A stretch of DNA of 64,000 nt. Source: Microbulbifer taiwanensis (lineage in GTDB: Bacteria > Pseudomonadota > Gammaproteobacteria > Pseudomonadales > Cellvibrionaceae). The notes below the pieces were generated by a model, which saw only the letters and a list, made by a program, of their open reading frames with translations, did not search any database and had not been told where the DNA came from. Below, piece by piece: positions 9,045 through 18,495 of this stretch; position 1 is the stretch's first letter, and each line of letters starts with the position of its first letter. The position numbers and the translations under genes were made by a program. Location: contig NZ_JACZFR010000006.1 in NCBI RefSeq assembly GCF_014904815.1, forward strand, positions 62,001-126,000, in the 5' to 3' direction.

Positions 9045-10622
9045 ATGCAGTTAGCAGCAATCGATATTCTGATCTTCGCCGTCTACGTGGCCGCCCTGGT
9101 GACCATCGGCATCCTGGTCTCGCGGGAGAAATCCGGTCACCAGAAAAATACCCAGGACTATTTCCTGGCCGGCAAGGGCCTGCCCTGGTGGGCGGTGGGG
9201 GCCTCGCTGATTGCGGCCAATATATCCGCCGAGCAGATCATCGGTATGTCCGGTTCCGGCTATGCATTGGGTCTGGCGATCGCCTCCTACGAGTGGATGG
9301 CGGCCATCACGCTCATTTTGGTCGGTAAATATTTCCTGCCGGTATTCGTGCGCAAGAAAATCTTTACCATGCCGCAGTTCCTCGAGCAGCGTTACGACCA
9401 CCGGGTTAAAGTGGTGCTGGCGATCTTCTGGCTGGGCGTCTACACCTTCGTGAATTTGACCGCGGTGCTGTGGCTGGGTGCGCTGGCGATCAATGCCATC
9501 GCCGGCGTCGAGCTGTTGTTCGGCCTGCTGTTCCTCGGGCTCTTCTCCGCGGCCTATTCCCTCTACGGCGGCCTCAAGGCGGTGGCACTGACCGATATTA
9601 TCCAGGTAGTGCTGCTGGTGTTCGGCGGCCTGCTGCTGTCCTACCTGGCCCTGGACCTGATCGCCAATGGCAATGGCCCCATTGCGGGCTTTGTCGAACT
9701 CACGCGCCAGGCGCCGGAAAAATTCGACATGATCCTGGCGAAAGACAATCCGCACTACGCCAGCCTGCCGGGACTCTCCGTTTTGGTTGGCGGTATGTGG
9801 GTGATGAATTTCTCCTACTGGGGCTTCAACCAGTACATAGTGCAGCGCGCGCTGGCAGCGAAGAGCCTGGAGGAGGGGCAGAAGGGCATTGCCTTCGCCG
9901 CCTACCTGAAACTGCTGATGCCGATCATCGTCGTGCTGCCGGGTATTGCCGCGGTCGTGCTGATCCCGGATCTGGAACGCCCGGACCAGGCCTATCCGCA
10001 GCTGATGAACCTGATGCCGGTGGGCTTCAAGGGGCTGGTGTTCGCGGCCCTGGTGGCGGCTATAGTGTCGTCGCTGGCGTCCATGACCAACAGCATCGCC
10101 ACCATCTTTACCATGGATATCTACGCCCGCTACCAACCGCAGCAGAGCGAGCGCCACTATGTGACCGTGGGCCGGGTCGCCAGCCTGGTGTCCCTGCTGC
10201 TGGCGATGCTCTGCGCCCAGCCTTTACTGGGGCAGTTCGAGCAGGCCTTCCAGTATATCCAGGAGTTCACCGGCTTCTTCACGCCGGGCATTGTGGTGCT
10301 CTTCGTGCTCGGCGTCTTCTGGCCCCGCGCCACCGCCAACTCCGCACTGGCCGCTGCCATCGCCTCGGCGCTGCTGTCGCTGGGGCTCAAGCTGTGGTGG
10401 CCGGAGCTGCCGTTTATCGATCGGGTGGGTCTGGTGTTCCTCTGCTGCACCGGCCTGGCGGTGGCGGTGTCCCTGCTGCAGGGGCGGGGCCGGTTGCTGG
10501 TGAGCAGCGCCGGAGGTGCAGTGGCCCTGCGTGAAATCAATTTCTCCACCAGCCAGGGCTTCAACCTGGCCGCGCTGGGGGTCACCCTGGTACTGGCAGC
10601 CCTCTACGCCACCTGGTGGTAG
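9045..10622 (+). CDS. sodium/solute symporter (SSS family), probable glucose/galactose transporter
   Basis: 525 aa from ATG 9045, preceded by ggtgag; an in-frame GTG at 9036 overlaps that ribosome-binding site and is less likely. The protein is almost entirely hydrophobic with about 14 membrane segments. The N-terminal stretch GLPWWAVGASLIAANISAEQ and the SGYALGLA segment are typical of the SGLT-like branch of the SSS family, which couples sodium entry to sugar uptake at the inner membrane. It lies between the GH81 and glucokinase genes on the same strand, which supports glucose as substrate. Substrate is inferred, not shown. Confidence 0.85.
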   Translation: MQLAAIDILIFAVYVAALVTIGILVSREKSGHQKNTQDYFLAGKGLPWWAVGASLIAANISAEQIIGMSGSGYALGLAIASYEWMAAITLILVGKYFLPVFVRKKIFTMPQFLEQRYDHRVKVVLAIFWLGVYTFVNLTAVLWLGALAINAIAGVELLFGLLFLGLFSAAYSLYGGLKAVALTDIIQVVLLVFGGLLLSYLALDLIANGNGPIAGFVELTRQAPEKFDMILAKDNPHYASLPGLSVLVGGMWVMNFSYWGFNQYIVQRALAAKSLEEGQKGIAFAAYLKLLMPIIVVLPGIAAVVLIPDLERPDQAYPQLMNLMPVGFKGLVFAALVAAIVSSLASMTNSIATIFTMDIYARYQPQQSERHYVTVGRVASLVSLLLAMLCAQPLLGQFEQAFQYIQEFTGFFTPGIVVLFVLGVFWPRATANSALAAAIASALLSLGLKLWWPELPFIDRVGLVFLCCTGLAVAVSLLQGRGRLLVSSAGGAVALREINFSTSQGFNLAALGVTLVLAALYATWW

Positions 10623-10663
10623 GGCTTCTTCCGGGCAATCCCAGGGTTTGCCCCCTCTTTCCC

Positions 10664-10688
10664 AGCCGGCCTCAGCGCCGGCTTTTTT
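10664..10688 (+). terminator. intrinsic terminator after the symporter gene
   Basis: Stem agccggc / gccggct with loop ctcagc followed by a run of six T. A textbook rho-independent terminator, 42 nt after the symporter stop codon. Confidence 0.9.
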
Positions 10689-10842
10689 AGTGCCAGGATC
10701 GCGGTAGTGGCGCCCTGTCCTCCTCTGGGCGCGGGGGTGGAGGCTATATCGCGGTCCCGTTATGGGGCTGGGGGGCTGGTTTTATTTTGCCCGACACCGT
10801 ACCTTATACCGCCGTTTTTTGGGGTCTGGAACAGGGATAAAG

Positions 10843-11805
10843 ATGACAAGTATCGTAGCGGATATCGGCGGCACCAATGCCCGTTTTGCCATAGCCAAAC
10901 CAGTGGCGGGAGGCTACCAGCTGGAGTCGCTGAAAGTGGTCGACTGCAGGCGCTTCGGCGGTTTCGACGCGGCACTGCGCCACTGGCTGGAGGAACTGGA
11001 GCAGCCGCGCCCGCAGAGGGCCTGTATCGCCGCGGCCGGGCCACTGGAAAAGACCGACAGCGGCAGCCGCGTCTATATGACCAACCTGGGCTGGACCATC
11101 ACCACCGAACCCCTGCAGCAGGAATTCGGCTTCACGCAACTGGAGCTGATCAACGATTTCGCCGCCCTGGCGCTGTCGCTGCCGCGGCTGACCGGGGACG
11201 ACTACCAGGTGCTGCGGGACCAGCCGCGGGCGTCGGGCGCGGCCATGGTGGTATTGGGGCCCGGCACCGGCCTGGGCGTGGCCGGTCTCGGCGTGGACAA
11301 CGGTCACTATCATGTGCTGGCCGGCGAGGGCGGCCACGCCAACCTGGCCGCTTCCACCGAGCGCGAGCTGCAACTGCTGCAGATACTGATGCAGTCCCGC
11401 CAGCCGGTGTTCAACGAGTGGGTGCTGTCCGGCAGCGGCCTGGTCAACCTCTATCGCGCCGTGTGCGCACTGAACGGTCGCCAGCCCGAGGAGCTGACGC
11501 CACCGGACGTCAGCGCCCGCGGCCTGGACAATTCGGACCCCCTGTGCCGGGAGACGCTGCTGGATTTCCTCAACTTCCTCGGCAGCGCCGCCGGCGATGC
11601 AGCCCTCTACCTGGGCGCCCGCGGCGGCGTATTCCTCGGTGGTGGTATACTGCCCCGAATCGCCGAGCTGCTGCCGGAGAGTGACTTCGAGCAGCGCTTC
11701 CTGAACAAGGGCAGGGTGGAGCAGTGGATGGCAACTGTCCCCCTCTACGCCCTCAACGCCGGCTACCAGGCCCTGATCGGCGCCGCCGCGCACCTGGAAG
11801 ACTGA
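10843..11805 (+). CDS. glk: glucokinase
   Basis: 320 aa from ATG 10843, chosen because it follows acaggga at good spacing and begins right at the family N-terminus (MTSIVADIGGTNARF); the frame stays open upstream but that part has no family match. Phosphate-binding motif DIGGTNARFA (residues 7-16), LGPGTGLGVAGL, the EGGHANLA motif and GVFLGGGILPRI near the C-terminus mark the bacterial Glk (proteobacterial hexokinase-like) family. It phosphorylates cytoplasmic glucose with ATP to glucose 6-phosphate. The flanking sugar transporter, TonB receptor and glucanase genes fit the end of a glucan-uptake route that delivers free glucose. Confidence 0.93.
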   Translation: MTSIVADIGGTNARFAIAKPVAGGYQLESLKVVDCRRFGGFDAALRHWLEELEQPRPQRACIAAAGPLEKTDSGSRVYMTNLGWTITTEPLQQEFGFTQLELINDFAALALSLPRLTGDDYQVLRDQPRASGAAMVVLGPGTGLGVAGLGVDNGHYHVLAGEGGHANLAASTERELQLLQILMQSRQPVFNEWVLSGSGLVNLYRAVCALNGRQPEELTPPDVSARGLDNSDPLCRETLLDFLNFLGSAAGDAALYLGARGGVFLGGGILPRIAELLPESDFEQRFLNKGRVEQWMATVPLYALNAGYQALIGAAAHLED

Positions 11806-11890
11806 AGTCGGCAAATGCCAAAGCTTAAATAAATCAAAGAGTTACGGTGTTTTTAGGCGCCCCTGTCGCGGGCGTCACGGATTCTCCCAC

Positions 11891-11914
11891 CTCCTCCCCC
11901 CTCGGGGGAGGATG
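11891..11914. repeat. GGGGGAGGATG-type palindrome
   Basis: ctcctccccc / gggggaggat inverted repeat in the 171-bp gap before the TonB receptor gene. Related copies occur at 21315-21333 and, as a perfect 24-nt palindrome, at 34033-34056. Confidence 0.6.
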
Positions 11915-11976
11915 TTACGGATATCGGGCAGGCCTAGGATGCAAGGTCTCACCATAACGATAAATCCAGGGAGAAG

Positions 11977-14802
11977 ATGATGAGTCTATCCAACAAAAGC
12001 AAAGGGGCCTTTCGGCCGACTTTGCTGTCAGCGGCTGTCGCGGCCTCTGTGACGGCCTCTTTTGGGGTCTATGCGCAGGAGAGCCAGGAGGCGCTGGAAG
12101 AGGTTACCGTTACCGGCATTCGCACCAGTGTGCTGGATTCCCTTGAAGCCAAGCGCAATGCCGATGTAGTCGCCGACGTGGTCGACGCCGGCGCGCTGGG
12201 TTCCCTGCCGGACCAGTCCATCGCCGACGCCCTGGGCCGCCTGCCGGGCGTGACCACCGTGCGCTCCAATGGCCAGTCCTCGCAGCTGAACATTCGCGGC
12301 ATGAACGGCGACTTCCTGCAGACCACCCTGAACGGTCGCGAGCAGGCTTCCACCGCCGGTTACACCGAGAGCACCCGCTGGATTTCCTTCGACCAGTACC
12401 CGGCCGAGCTGATCAGCCAGGCTGCGGTATACAAGTCGCCCAAGGCTTCCCTGATCGAGGGCGGTGTTGCCGGCTCCGTAGAGCTGAAGACCGCCAACCC
12501 GCTGGATGCCGCCAATCCGCACAACTTCAATGCCAATGTGCGTATGTCCTACAACGACGGCGCCGACGCCGTCGGCGCGGACGAGTTCGGCCAGCGCGTG
12601 ACCATGTCCTATATGGGCAAGTTTATGGACGACAAGCTGGGCGTTGCGCTGGGTTACTCCAATCTGGAGCAGCCGAACAGCTTTAACAAGGCCCGTGCCG
12701 GTGCCGATGACCTGAACGGATATGTCGAGGGCGCCGACGGCAACTACCGCCCGCAGGCCTTCCAGTGGCAGGCCGGCAACGGTACCGATACACGCAATGG
12801 CTACCTGGCCAGTGTGGTTTTCCAGCCCACCGATAACCTGAAAGCGCAGTTGGACTACTTCAAGTCCGACTTCGAGCGCGAGGACACTCGCCACGGTATT
12901 ACCGCCAGCGGCCTCACCCGCATCGACTCCAGCAATGCCAGCGTCAGCGGCGGTGTCGAGAGCAGTGCAACCGTGGGCATCGGCGATCCCACCGCTACCA
13001 GCCCCTGGTTTGAGGCGCGCACCGAGGACCAGTCCACCCAGGCGGACACCGACAGCCTCGGCCTCAACCTCGAGTGGAATATCGACGATCGCAATACCAT
13101 CGTATTCGACTACTCCACCAGCGAAGGCACCAAGACCCGCAAGGACCAGATTGTGTCCATGCACGCCTACGACCTGACCACCGATGGCAGCGGCAACCTG
13201 GTCGCCTGGCAGGAAGCAACTGGCCAGGAGCTGACTTACGCGCTGAACGGCGAAGAATTCCCCAGCGCAAACTTCAGCGGTGTGGACTTTACCGACCTGG
13301 ACACCATGCGCCTGTCGCGCTACGAGGAATACCCGCACAAGTACACCGATGAAGTGGAATCCTTCAAGGTGGATTACAAGTTCGATCTCGAGTGGGGTGC
13401 TATTGCCTCCATCGAAGCGGGTTTCCGCAGTTCCGAGCGCACCTTCGATTCCGATCGCGGCGCCTTCCTGTACGGCAGCCGCGATGGTCAGTACAACGGT
13501 TACTGTGCCGACAACCTGTCCAGCATCGACTGCATGCCGCAGGAGCTGGATGGCTTTGTCAAAGTCGAGTCGGTCTCCGGCGCACCGGATCATCTGGTGA
13601 TCACCGATATGGATGCCCTGGCGACAAGCATCTTCGGCGCGGGCAACTACGCGGGTAAAAAGGTATTCAGCCAGGACTGGACTTTCGTCGAATCCGGCGC
13701 TGTCACCGAAGAGGTGTTTGCCTACTACCTGATGGCCAATATCGACACCCAGCTGGGCAGTATCCCGGTCACCGGTAACTTCGGTGTGCGCGTGGTCGAT
13801 ACCGACGTGAAATCCAGCGGCGTACAGAATGTTGGCGACGGCAACGGTATTGAAATCACCGATGACGTGGGCGTTACCCGCAACAACTACGACCACGTGA
13901 CCTACGGTCCCGAGTACACCGATACCCTGCCGTCCCTGAACCTGAACTTCGAGCTGACCGAGCAGGATTACATCCGCTTCGCCGCAGCCAAGGTCATGGG
14001 GCGCCCGCCGGTCGGCCAGTTGAAAGGTGGTGCCGGTTCCTGGAACACCACTGGCACCAACGAGTACAACGTCTGGACCAAAGGTTCTCCCTACCTGGAT
14101 CCGTTCCGCGCCAACCAGATCGACCTGGCCTACGAGCACTACTTCGAGGACGGCGGTGCGGTAACCGCGGCGCTGTTCTGGAAAGACATCGAGAGCCTGG
14201 TGGAGAAGCAGTACATCTATCTCGATTCACAGGCGGACAGAACCGCGCTGTTCAATGAGCTGGGTATCGATATTCCGGAAGGCGATGTTGCCGGCGCCTT
14301 CGAAACCTTCGTCAACAATGACAAGGGCGGCTACATCCGCGGTATCGAACTGGCCGGCACCAAGACCTTCGATCAACTGCCGGGAGTCTTTGCCGGCCTG
14401 GGTCTGACCGCCAGCTACTCCTACACCGAGAGTGAAACCGAAGTGACCGGGGGCAATCTGTACGGCCAGAACCTGCCGCTGCCGGGCCTGTCCGAGAATG
14501 TGTGGAGCACCACTGTCTTCTGGGATATCGGTAACTTCAGCTCTCACGTGAACGTGCGCTACCGCGATGAGTTCATCCTGAATATGCCGATTCCGGGCAG
14601 CTCCACCCCGGTCATGGCCCAGGAGTACACTACGGTTGATGCGCAGGTATCCTACGCCTTCAACAACGGTATCGATGTGGTCTTCTCGGCCAATAACCTG
14701 ACCGACGAAGGTGACGTTGTCGAATATGGAGTCGACAACGCCTTCGGCGAGTACACCGAGTTCGGCCGCCAGTATTACCTGGGTGTGAACTACAAGTATT
14801 AA
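11977..14802 (+). CDS. TonB-dependent receptor (Xanthomonas/Caulobacter carbohydrate type)
   Basis: 941 aa; start at the ATG pair 11977/11980 after ccagggagaag. Signal peptide to about residue 33 (ending FGVYAQ). A short TonB-box-like EEVTVTG segment precedes the plug domain (DQSIADALGRLPGVTTVRSNG, then the QLNIRGM motif). The rest is a 22-strand barrel ending in the aromatic outer-membrane signature LGVNYKY. The plug style matches the large TonB-receptor subfamily linked to oligosaccharide uptake in Xanthomonas and Caulobacter. It probably imports oligoglucans across the outer membrane using TonB energy. It is followed by a halogenase-like gene, a pairing seen often in such loci. Whether it takes up maltodextrins or laminarin oligomers cannot be read from the sequence. 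Confidence 0.92.
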   Translation: MMSLSNKSKGAFRPTLLSAAVAASVTASFGVYAQESQEALEEVTVTGIRTSVLDSLEAKRNADVVADVVDAGALGSLPDQSIADALGRLPGVTTVRSNGQSSQLNIRGMNGDFLQTTLNGREQASTAGYTESTRWISFDQYPAELISQAAVYKSPKASLIEGGVAGSVELKTANPLDAANPHNFNANVRMSYNDGADAVGADEFGQRVTMSYMGKFMDDKLGVALGYSNLEQPNSFNKARAGADDLNGYVEGADGNYRPQAFQWQAGNGTDTRNGYLASVVFQPTDNLKAQLDYFKSDFEREDTRHGITASGLTRIDSSNASVSGGVESSATVGIGDPTATSPWFEARTEDQSTQADTDSLGLNLEWNIDDRNTIVFDYSTSEGTKTRKDQIVSMHAYDLTTDGSGNLVAWQEATGQELTYALNGEEFPSANFSGVDFTDLDTMRLSRYEEYPHKYTDEVESFKVDYKFDLEWGAIASIEAGFRSSERTFDSDRGAFLYGSRDGQYNGYCADNLSSIDCMPQELDGFVKVESVSGAPDHLVITDMDALATSIFGAGNYAGKKVFSQDWTFVESGAVTEEVFAYYLMANIDTQLGSIPVTGNFGVRVVDTDVKSSGVQNVGDGNGIEITDDVGVTRNNYDHVTYGPEYTDTLPSLNLNFELTEQDYIRFAAAKVMGRPPVGQLKGGAGSWNTTGTNEYNVWTKGSPYLDPFRANQIDLAYEHYFEDGGAVTAALFWKDIESLVEKQYIYLDSQADRTALFNELGIDIPEGDVAGAFETFVNNDKGGYIRGIELAGTKTFDQLPGVFAGLGLTASYSYTESETEVTGGNLYGQNLPLPGLSENVWSTTVFWDIGNFSSHVNVRYRDEFILNMPIPGSSTPVMAQEYTTVDAQVSYAFNNGIDVVFSANNLTDEGDVVEYGVDNAFGEYTEFGRQYYLGVNYKY

Positions 14803-14846
14803 GCGTCAGTGGTTTTCCCGGGGACTACCCCCGGGGTCTCACAGGG

Positions 14847-14882
14847 AACCGCCCGTCGAGCCTGGCTTGCCGGGCGGTTTTT
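14847..14882 (+). terminator. intrinsic terminator after the TonB receptor gene
   Basis: Stem aaccgcccg / cgggcggtt, 15-nt loop, then a short T-run. It lies between the receptor and the halogenase-like gene, so the second gene may depend on read-through or its own promoter. Confidence 0.8.
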
Positions 14883-14946
14883 GTTTTCTGGCCCCGAAAC
14901 TTCCAGGCTGGCCATAGCGCGGGCCTGCAGACATTGAAGAGGTACC

Positions 14947-16455
14947 ATGAATAACGATAAGAAAAGCATCATCATCCTCGGCGGTGGCACCGCCGGTTGG
15001 ATTACTGCCAACCTGATGGCCACCAACTGGCAGGACAAGGGTTTCGATATCACCCTGGTGGAATCGCCGGATATCGGCATTATCGGTGTCGGCGAGGGCT
15101 CCACGCCGCCACTCAAGGGCTTTATGGATACCATCGGTGTCGAGGAGTCCGAGTGGATGCCGGAGTGTAATGCCACCTACAAGGTCGGCATTACTTTTCG
15201 GGACTGGTCCACCAAGCCGGGCTTTACCCAGTATGTCCACCCCTTCCTGGCGCAGCCGGACCAGTTCACGGTACCCGCTTTTTTCCACAACAGCTTCCTG
15301 CGCCGCAAGGGTATCGACCTGGAAGGACACCCGGATCACTTCTTCCTCGCCACCGAACTGATCAAACAGAAACTGGCGCCGGTCACGCCGGAAAACTTCC
15401 CGTTTGAAATCGCCTACGGCTACCACTTCGATTCCGGCCTGCTGGGCAAATTCCTCGCGCGCACCGCGGCGAAGAAGGGCGTTAAATACAAGACCGCCAA
15501 AGTGACGGACGCGCTGCTGGATCCGCAGGGCAATATCGACTGCCTCAAAACCGCCGAGGGCGAGACGTTAAAGGCCGACCTCTATGTGGACTGTTCCGGT
15601 TTCCGCGGCCAGCTGATCCAGCAGGTCCTTAAAGTGCCTTTCCAGAGCTGTGCCGAGAGCCTGTTCAATGATTCCGCAGTGGTGTTCCCGACGGAGCAGG
15701 AGGGCGACTTCGGACCGCACACCATTTCCACTGCGCTGAAATACGGCTGGGCCTGGAAGATTCCACTGACCAATCGCAACGGCAACGGCTATGTGTACAG
15801 TTCCGGCTTTGTCGACGATGACAAGGCCGAGACAGAGTTTCGCCAGTACCTGGGGCTGCTCGACAGCGATGTCGAGGCGCGCCGCCTGAAGTTCAAGGTA
15901 GGACGCGTCGAACAGCACTGGGCCAAAAATTGCCTGGCGGTGGGGCTGTCACAGGGCTTTATCGAGCCGCTGGAAGCGACGGCACTTGATATGGTGCAGG
16001 AAACGGTGGTGCGCTTTATCGAGGCCTACAACAACGGCAACCACACCGATAAATTCCGCAGTGAATTCAATGATCGCATCAGTGCCCGCTTCGATGCGGT
16101 GCGCGATTATATTGTCTGCCACTACCGCATCACCTCGCGCACGGACACCGATTACTGGATCGCAAATGGCAGCAACGAGAAAATATCCCCGTCGCTGCGC
16201 TCTATCCTGATGGCCTGGATGGCCGGCAAGAATATTACCGATGAATTGCTGGACCAGAAGCTGGATGTCTATTTCCCCAACGTGTCCTGGAACTGCCTGC
16301 TGACCGGCAAGGGGATTTACCCGGCACAGGAGCAACTGCGTCCGGGCAACGAGATGGCCCATCAATACAATGTTGACGAGTTGCGCGAGTTTATCCGCCG
16401 CTGTGCGCTGAACTTCAGGCCGCACCTGGAGCAGCTTGAATCGCTGCGGCAGTAA
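14947..16455 (+). CDS. flavin-dependent tryptophan-halogenase-like protein
   Basis: 502 aa, good ribosome-binding site (gaagagg). FAD-binding GGGTAGW at residues 12-18. The residues required by PrnA/RebH-type halogenases are kept: Lys79 in YKVGITF, the WAWKIP (WxWxIP) motif at 268-273, and Glu343 in FIEPLEA. Characterised relatives chlorinate tryptophan using reduced FAD, chloride and oxygen, with Lys and Glu guiding HOCl. No flavin reductase or natural-product gene lies nearby. Instead the gene follows a carbohydrate-type TonB receptor, a recurring context in marine and freshwater glucan degraders where the substrate is unknown. It should be called halogenase-like until tested. Cytoplasmic; no signal peptide. 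Confidence 0.88.
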   Translation: MNNDKKSIIILGGGTAGWITANLMATNWQDKGFDITLVESPDIGIIGVGEGSTPPLKGFMDTIGVEESEWMPECNATYKVGITFRDWSTKPGFTQYVHPFLAQPDQFTVPAFFHNSFLRRKGIDLEGHPDHFFLATELIKQKLAPVTPENFPFEIAYGYHFDSGLLGKFLARTAAKKGVKYKTAKVTDALLDPQGNIDCLKTAEGETLKADLYVDCSGFRGQLIQQVLKVPFQSCAESLFNDSAVVFPTEQEGDFGPHTISTALKYGWAWKIPLTNRNGNGYVYSSGFVDDDKAETEFRQYLGLLDSDVEARRLKFKVGRVEQHWAKNCLAVGLSQGFIEPLEATALDMVQETVVRFIEAYNNGNHTDKFRSEFNDRISARFDAVRDYIVCHYRITSRTDTDYWIANGSNEKISPSLRSILMAWMAGKNITDELLDQKLDVYFPNVSWNCLLTGKGIYPAQEQLRPGNEMAHQYNVDELREFIRRCALNFRPHLEQLESLRQ

Positions 16456-16505
16456 CCACGGTGGATATCTTGAAACCCGTCGGGGCTAAGTTTTTTCGGG
16501 CAATA

Positions 16506-16534
16506 AAAAACCGCGGCGACAGGCCGCGGTTTTT
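16506..16534. terminator. bidirectional terminator between convergent genes
   Basis: Stem aaaaaccgcgg / ccgcggttttt around a 7-nt loop, with A- and T-runs on both sides, so it can serve both the halogenase-like gene and the stress-protein gene. Confidence 0.93.
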
Positions 16535-16577
16535 GTCGGACTTTCTTCTAATATCCTGATACTGCCAGGGTAGGCAA

Positions 16578-17465
16578 TTAACTCAGGGCGTCCTCGGTTC
16601 CGATGTCGGCTTGTGCCTTTGGTGCTTCGGTACTGGTAAATTCGTTACACACCATCACATCCACATCCAGTGACCCTATCACCCGCTCCGCGGTATTGCC
16701 GCGCAGCAGCGAGCCGGTTTCGCCGTACTGGTTGAGGGTGCCCATTACCACCAGATCCGCATCTATGTCCTTTGCCACCTCGGCCACCACTTCGTTGGTA
16801 TAACCCCGCTTGACGTGGATGCGGCTGGTGGGCACGCCGGTCTTGTCCGCCAGCTTGGCCAGGGCGCCGCGGTCCGGGTAGAGCATGGAGTCGAGGAAGG
16901 CGTTGACCAGGTGCAGCTCGGCGCCGTAGACGTTGGCGATATAGTTGGCGCGCTCGGTGATCTGGCGGTTGAGCTGGCGCTGCTGGTTGGTCTGGGCCTG
17001 GTAGTTGACCGTGGCCAGCACCACCTTGCGTCTGTCCTTGGCCCCGGGACGGATGAGTACCACCGGGCACCTGGCGCTCTTCAATACCTGCCACTTGGAT
17101 TCGGCGAAAGTGAAACGGCGGCTGGACGTGGCGTGGACCGGCAGGTAGACCATCTCGGCGTTGTAGCGCTTGGATTCCTGGATAATGGCACCCTGCCAGT
17201 CGCTGGACCAGCACACCAGCAGTTCGCACTCCAGCCCCGCGTCTTCCACCGGCTTGCGGATCTGTTCCCTGAACCAGGACTCGTCGCGGAAAAGGTGATC
17301 GTTGGTTGCGCGGGTGTCCACTGCCTCGCCGTCGACAGCGACGAAAATGACCAGTTTTGGTTGGGGAGTGCGCAGTTTGGCGGTGGTGAGGGCGCGTTCC
17401 AGCGCTACCTGCTGGTCGTCGTTGGGGTCTACGACGATAAAGATGCTTTTCTGCTCGGCTTGCAT
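16578..17465 (-). CDS. tandem universal stress protein (UspE-like)
   Basis: 295 aa with two Usp alpha/beta domains. The first runs from SIFIVVDPNDDQQVALERAL to PVVLIRPGAKD, the second from KVVLATVNYQ to DVMVCNEF. The second carries the VVMGTLNQYG and RGNTAERVIG motifs of ATP-binding or degenerate Usp folds. The arrangement matches UspE-type proteins, which help cells cope with stress and stationary phase; the exact biochemical role is unsettled in the family. Cytoplasmic. The next gene on this strand (DUF3014) is 105 bp upstream, with a GC-rich hairpin between, so it is probably transcribed alone. Confidence 0.9.
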   Translation of the reverse strand: MQAEQKSIFIVVDPNDDQQVALERALTTAKLRTPQPKLVIFVAVDGEAVDTRATNDHLFRDESWFREQIRKPVEDAGLECELLVCWSSDWQGAIIQESKRYNAEMVYLPVHATSSRRFTFAESKWQVLKSARCPVVLIRPGAKDRRKVVLATVNYQAQTNQQRQLNRQITERANYIANVYGAELHLVNAFLDSMLYPDRGALAKLADKTGVPTSRIHVKRGYTNEVVAEVAKDIDADLVVMGTLNQYGETGSLLRGNTAERVIGSLDVDVMVCNEFTSTEAPKAQADIGTEDALS

Positions 17466-17531
17466 TGTCTCTCCTCGGCTGGAAAAGGTTTCCCTGTTTT
17501 TCCGTGCCGCGTCGGCCGCGCATACCCCTCG

Positions 17532-17547
17532 GCCGGCAGCGGCCGGC
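17532..17547 (-). terminator. GC-rich hairpin after the DUF3014 gene
   Basis: gccggc / gccggc arms around a 4-nt loop, 23 nt downstream of the DUF3014 stop codon on the minus strand. No T-run, so a weak or transcript-stabilising structure. Confidence 0.4.
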
Positions 17548-17570
17548 TCGGGGTGGAGATTAACACAAGC

Positions 17571-18392
17571 CTAGTCGGATTGTTGCAGCGGAATCTGCTC
17601 CAGTTCCGTTTTCAGTTCTTGCAGTTTTTCCTTTACCCGCGCCGCGTTGTCCGGCCCCATGCGGATCATCAGCTTGTGCAGCCCGGGCAGCTTCTCCAGC
17701 TTGGGATCGGCAAATTTGTAATAGACAGACGGGCGCACCAGTTGGATGGGCTCGTCGACCTGCGGCGCCGCCAGTACCTGGTCTATGGCCTCCAGTACTT
17801 CCTGGTGGAAATTCTTGTTGCGGATACCCAGTTCGCCGTAGGCCTGGGCCAGGCGCGGGTACCAGTAGCGGTAGATCTCCACCGCCGTGCCTGTGTCCAT
17901 CATTGCGAAGAGGCGCACCGGCTGGTCGTAGCGGTGGTAGTTGTCTGCGGACAGGCGCATGCCGGTAGCGCCCTCCTCGGCGACCAGGATCGGGCCCTTG
18001 ATGGTTTTCAGCGGACGGTGTTTGTGAATCAGCTCGCCGCGGGAGCCGGCGTTGACCGCGGCCACCCATTTGCGCACCACCTCGTCCGGTACCAGCCACT
18101 GCGCCAGGGCGCCATCCGGGGCCAGGCTCAGCAGCTCCTTGTAGGCGGTTTCGTCGCTTTCATTCAGCGGTGGGGGAGGGCCCTTCTCTGGCTCGGGAGC
18201 GGGTGCCGGCTCCGGGGGAGGCGGTGCCTCGATTTCAGGCATGGGTTCGGGTGTGGGCTCGGGTTCTTCCACCACTGCCGAGGGCGGGGCCTCGGCCTTT
18301 TTCCCGGACAGAAACCAGTAGGCCCCCGCCGCCAGTGCGGCGACGACGACCAGGCCTATGATCCAACCCTGATTCGACTGGTGATCCGACAT
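17571..18392 (-). CDS. DUF3014 domain membrane protein
   Basis: 273 aa. One N-terminal membrane segment (about residues 9-28, WIIGLVVVAALAAGAYWFL), then a Pro/Glu-rich linker (about 35-78, PEPTPEPMPEIEAPPPP), then a globular domain of about 190 residues matching DUF3014 (LAQWLVPDEVVRKWVAAVNA, YYKFADPKLEKLP). The topology suggests a single-pass inner-membrane protein with its domain in the periplasm, the Pro-rich stretch spanning outward. No function is known for the family. No link to the sugar genes is apparent apart from position. Confidence 0.85.
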   Translation of the reverse strand: MSDHQSNQGWIIGLVVVAALAAGAYWFLSGKKAEAPPSAVVEEPEPTPEPMPEIEAPPPPEPAPAPEPEKGPPPPLNESDETAYKELLSLAPDGALAQWLVPDEVVRKWVAAVNAGSRGELIHKHRPLKTIKGPILVAEEGATGMRLSADNYHRYDQPVRLFAMMDTGTAVEIYRYWYPRLAQAYGELGIRNKNFHQEVLEAIDQVLAAPQVDEPIQLVRPSVYYKFADPKLEKLPGLHKLMIRMGPDNAARVKEKLQELKTELEQIPLQQSD

Positions 18393-18495
18393 TCCCTGCC
18401 TCCTGTAGCTGCGGTATGGTCATTGGACCCCTGCGGACGCCGGCGGTTTCACGCCGGAACGGGTGCGGTGCCTCTCGTAAACCTCAGCCGCTACA

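Noticed and set aside
14947..16455. Natural-product gene cluster signalled by a halogenase
   Set aside because: No NRPS, PKS, terpene or tailoring genes and no flavin reductase nearby; context is sugar uptake.
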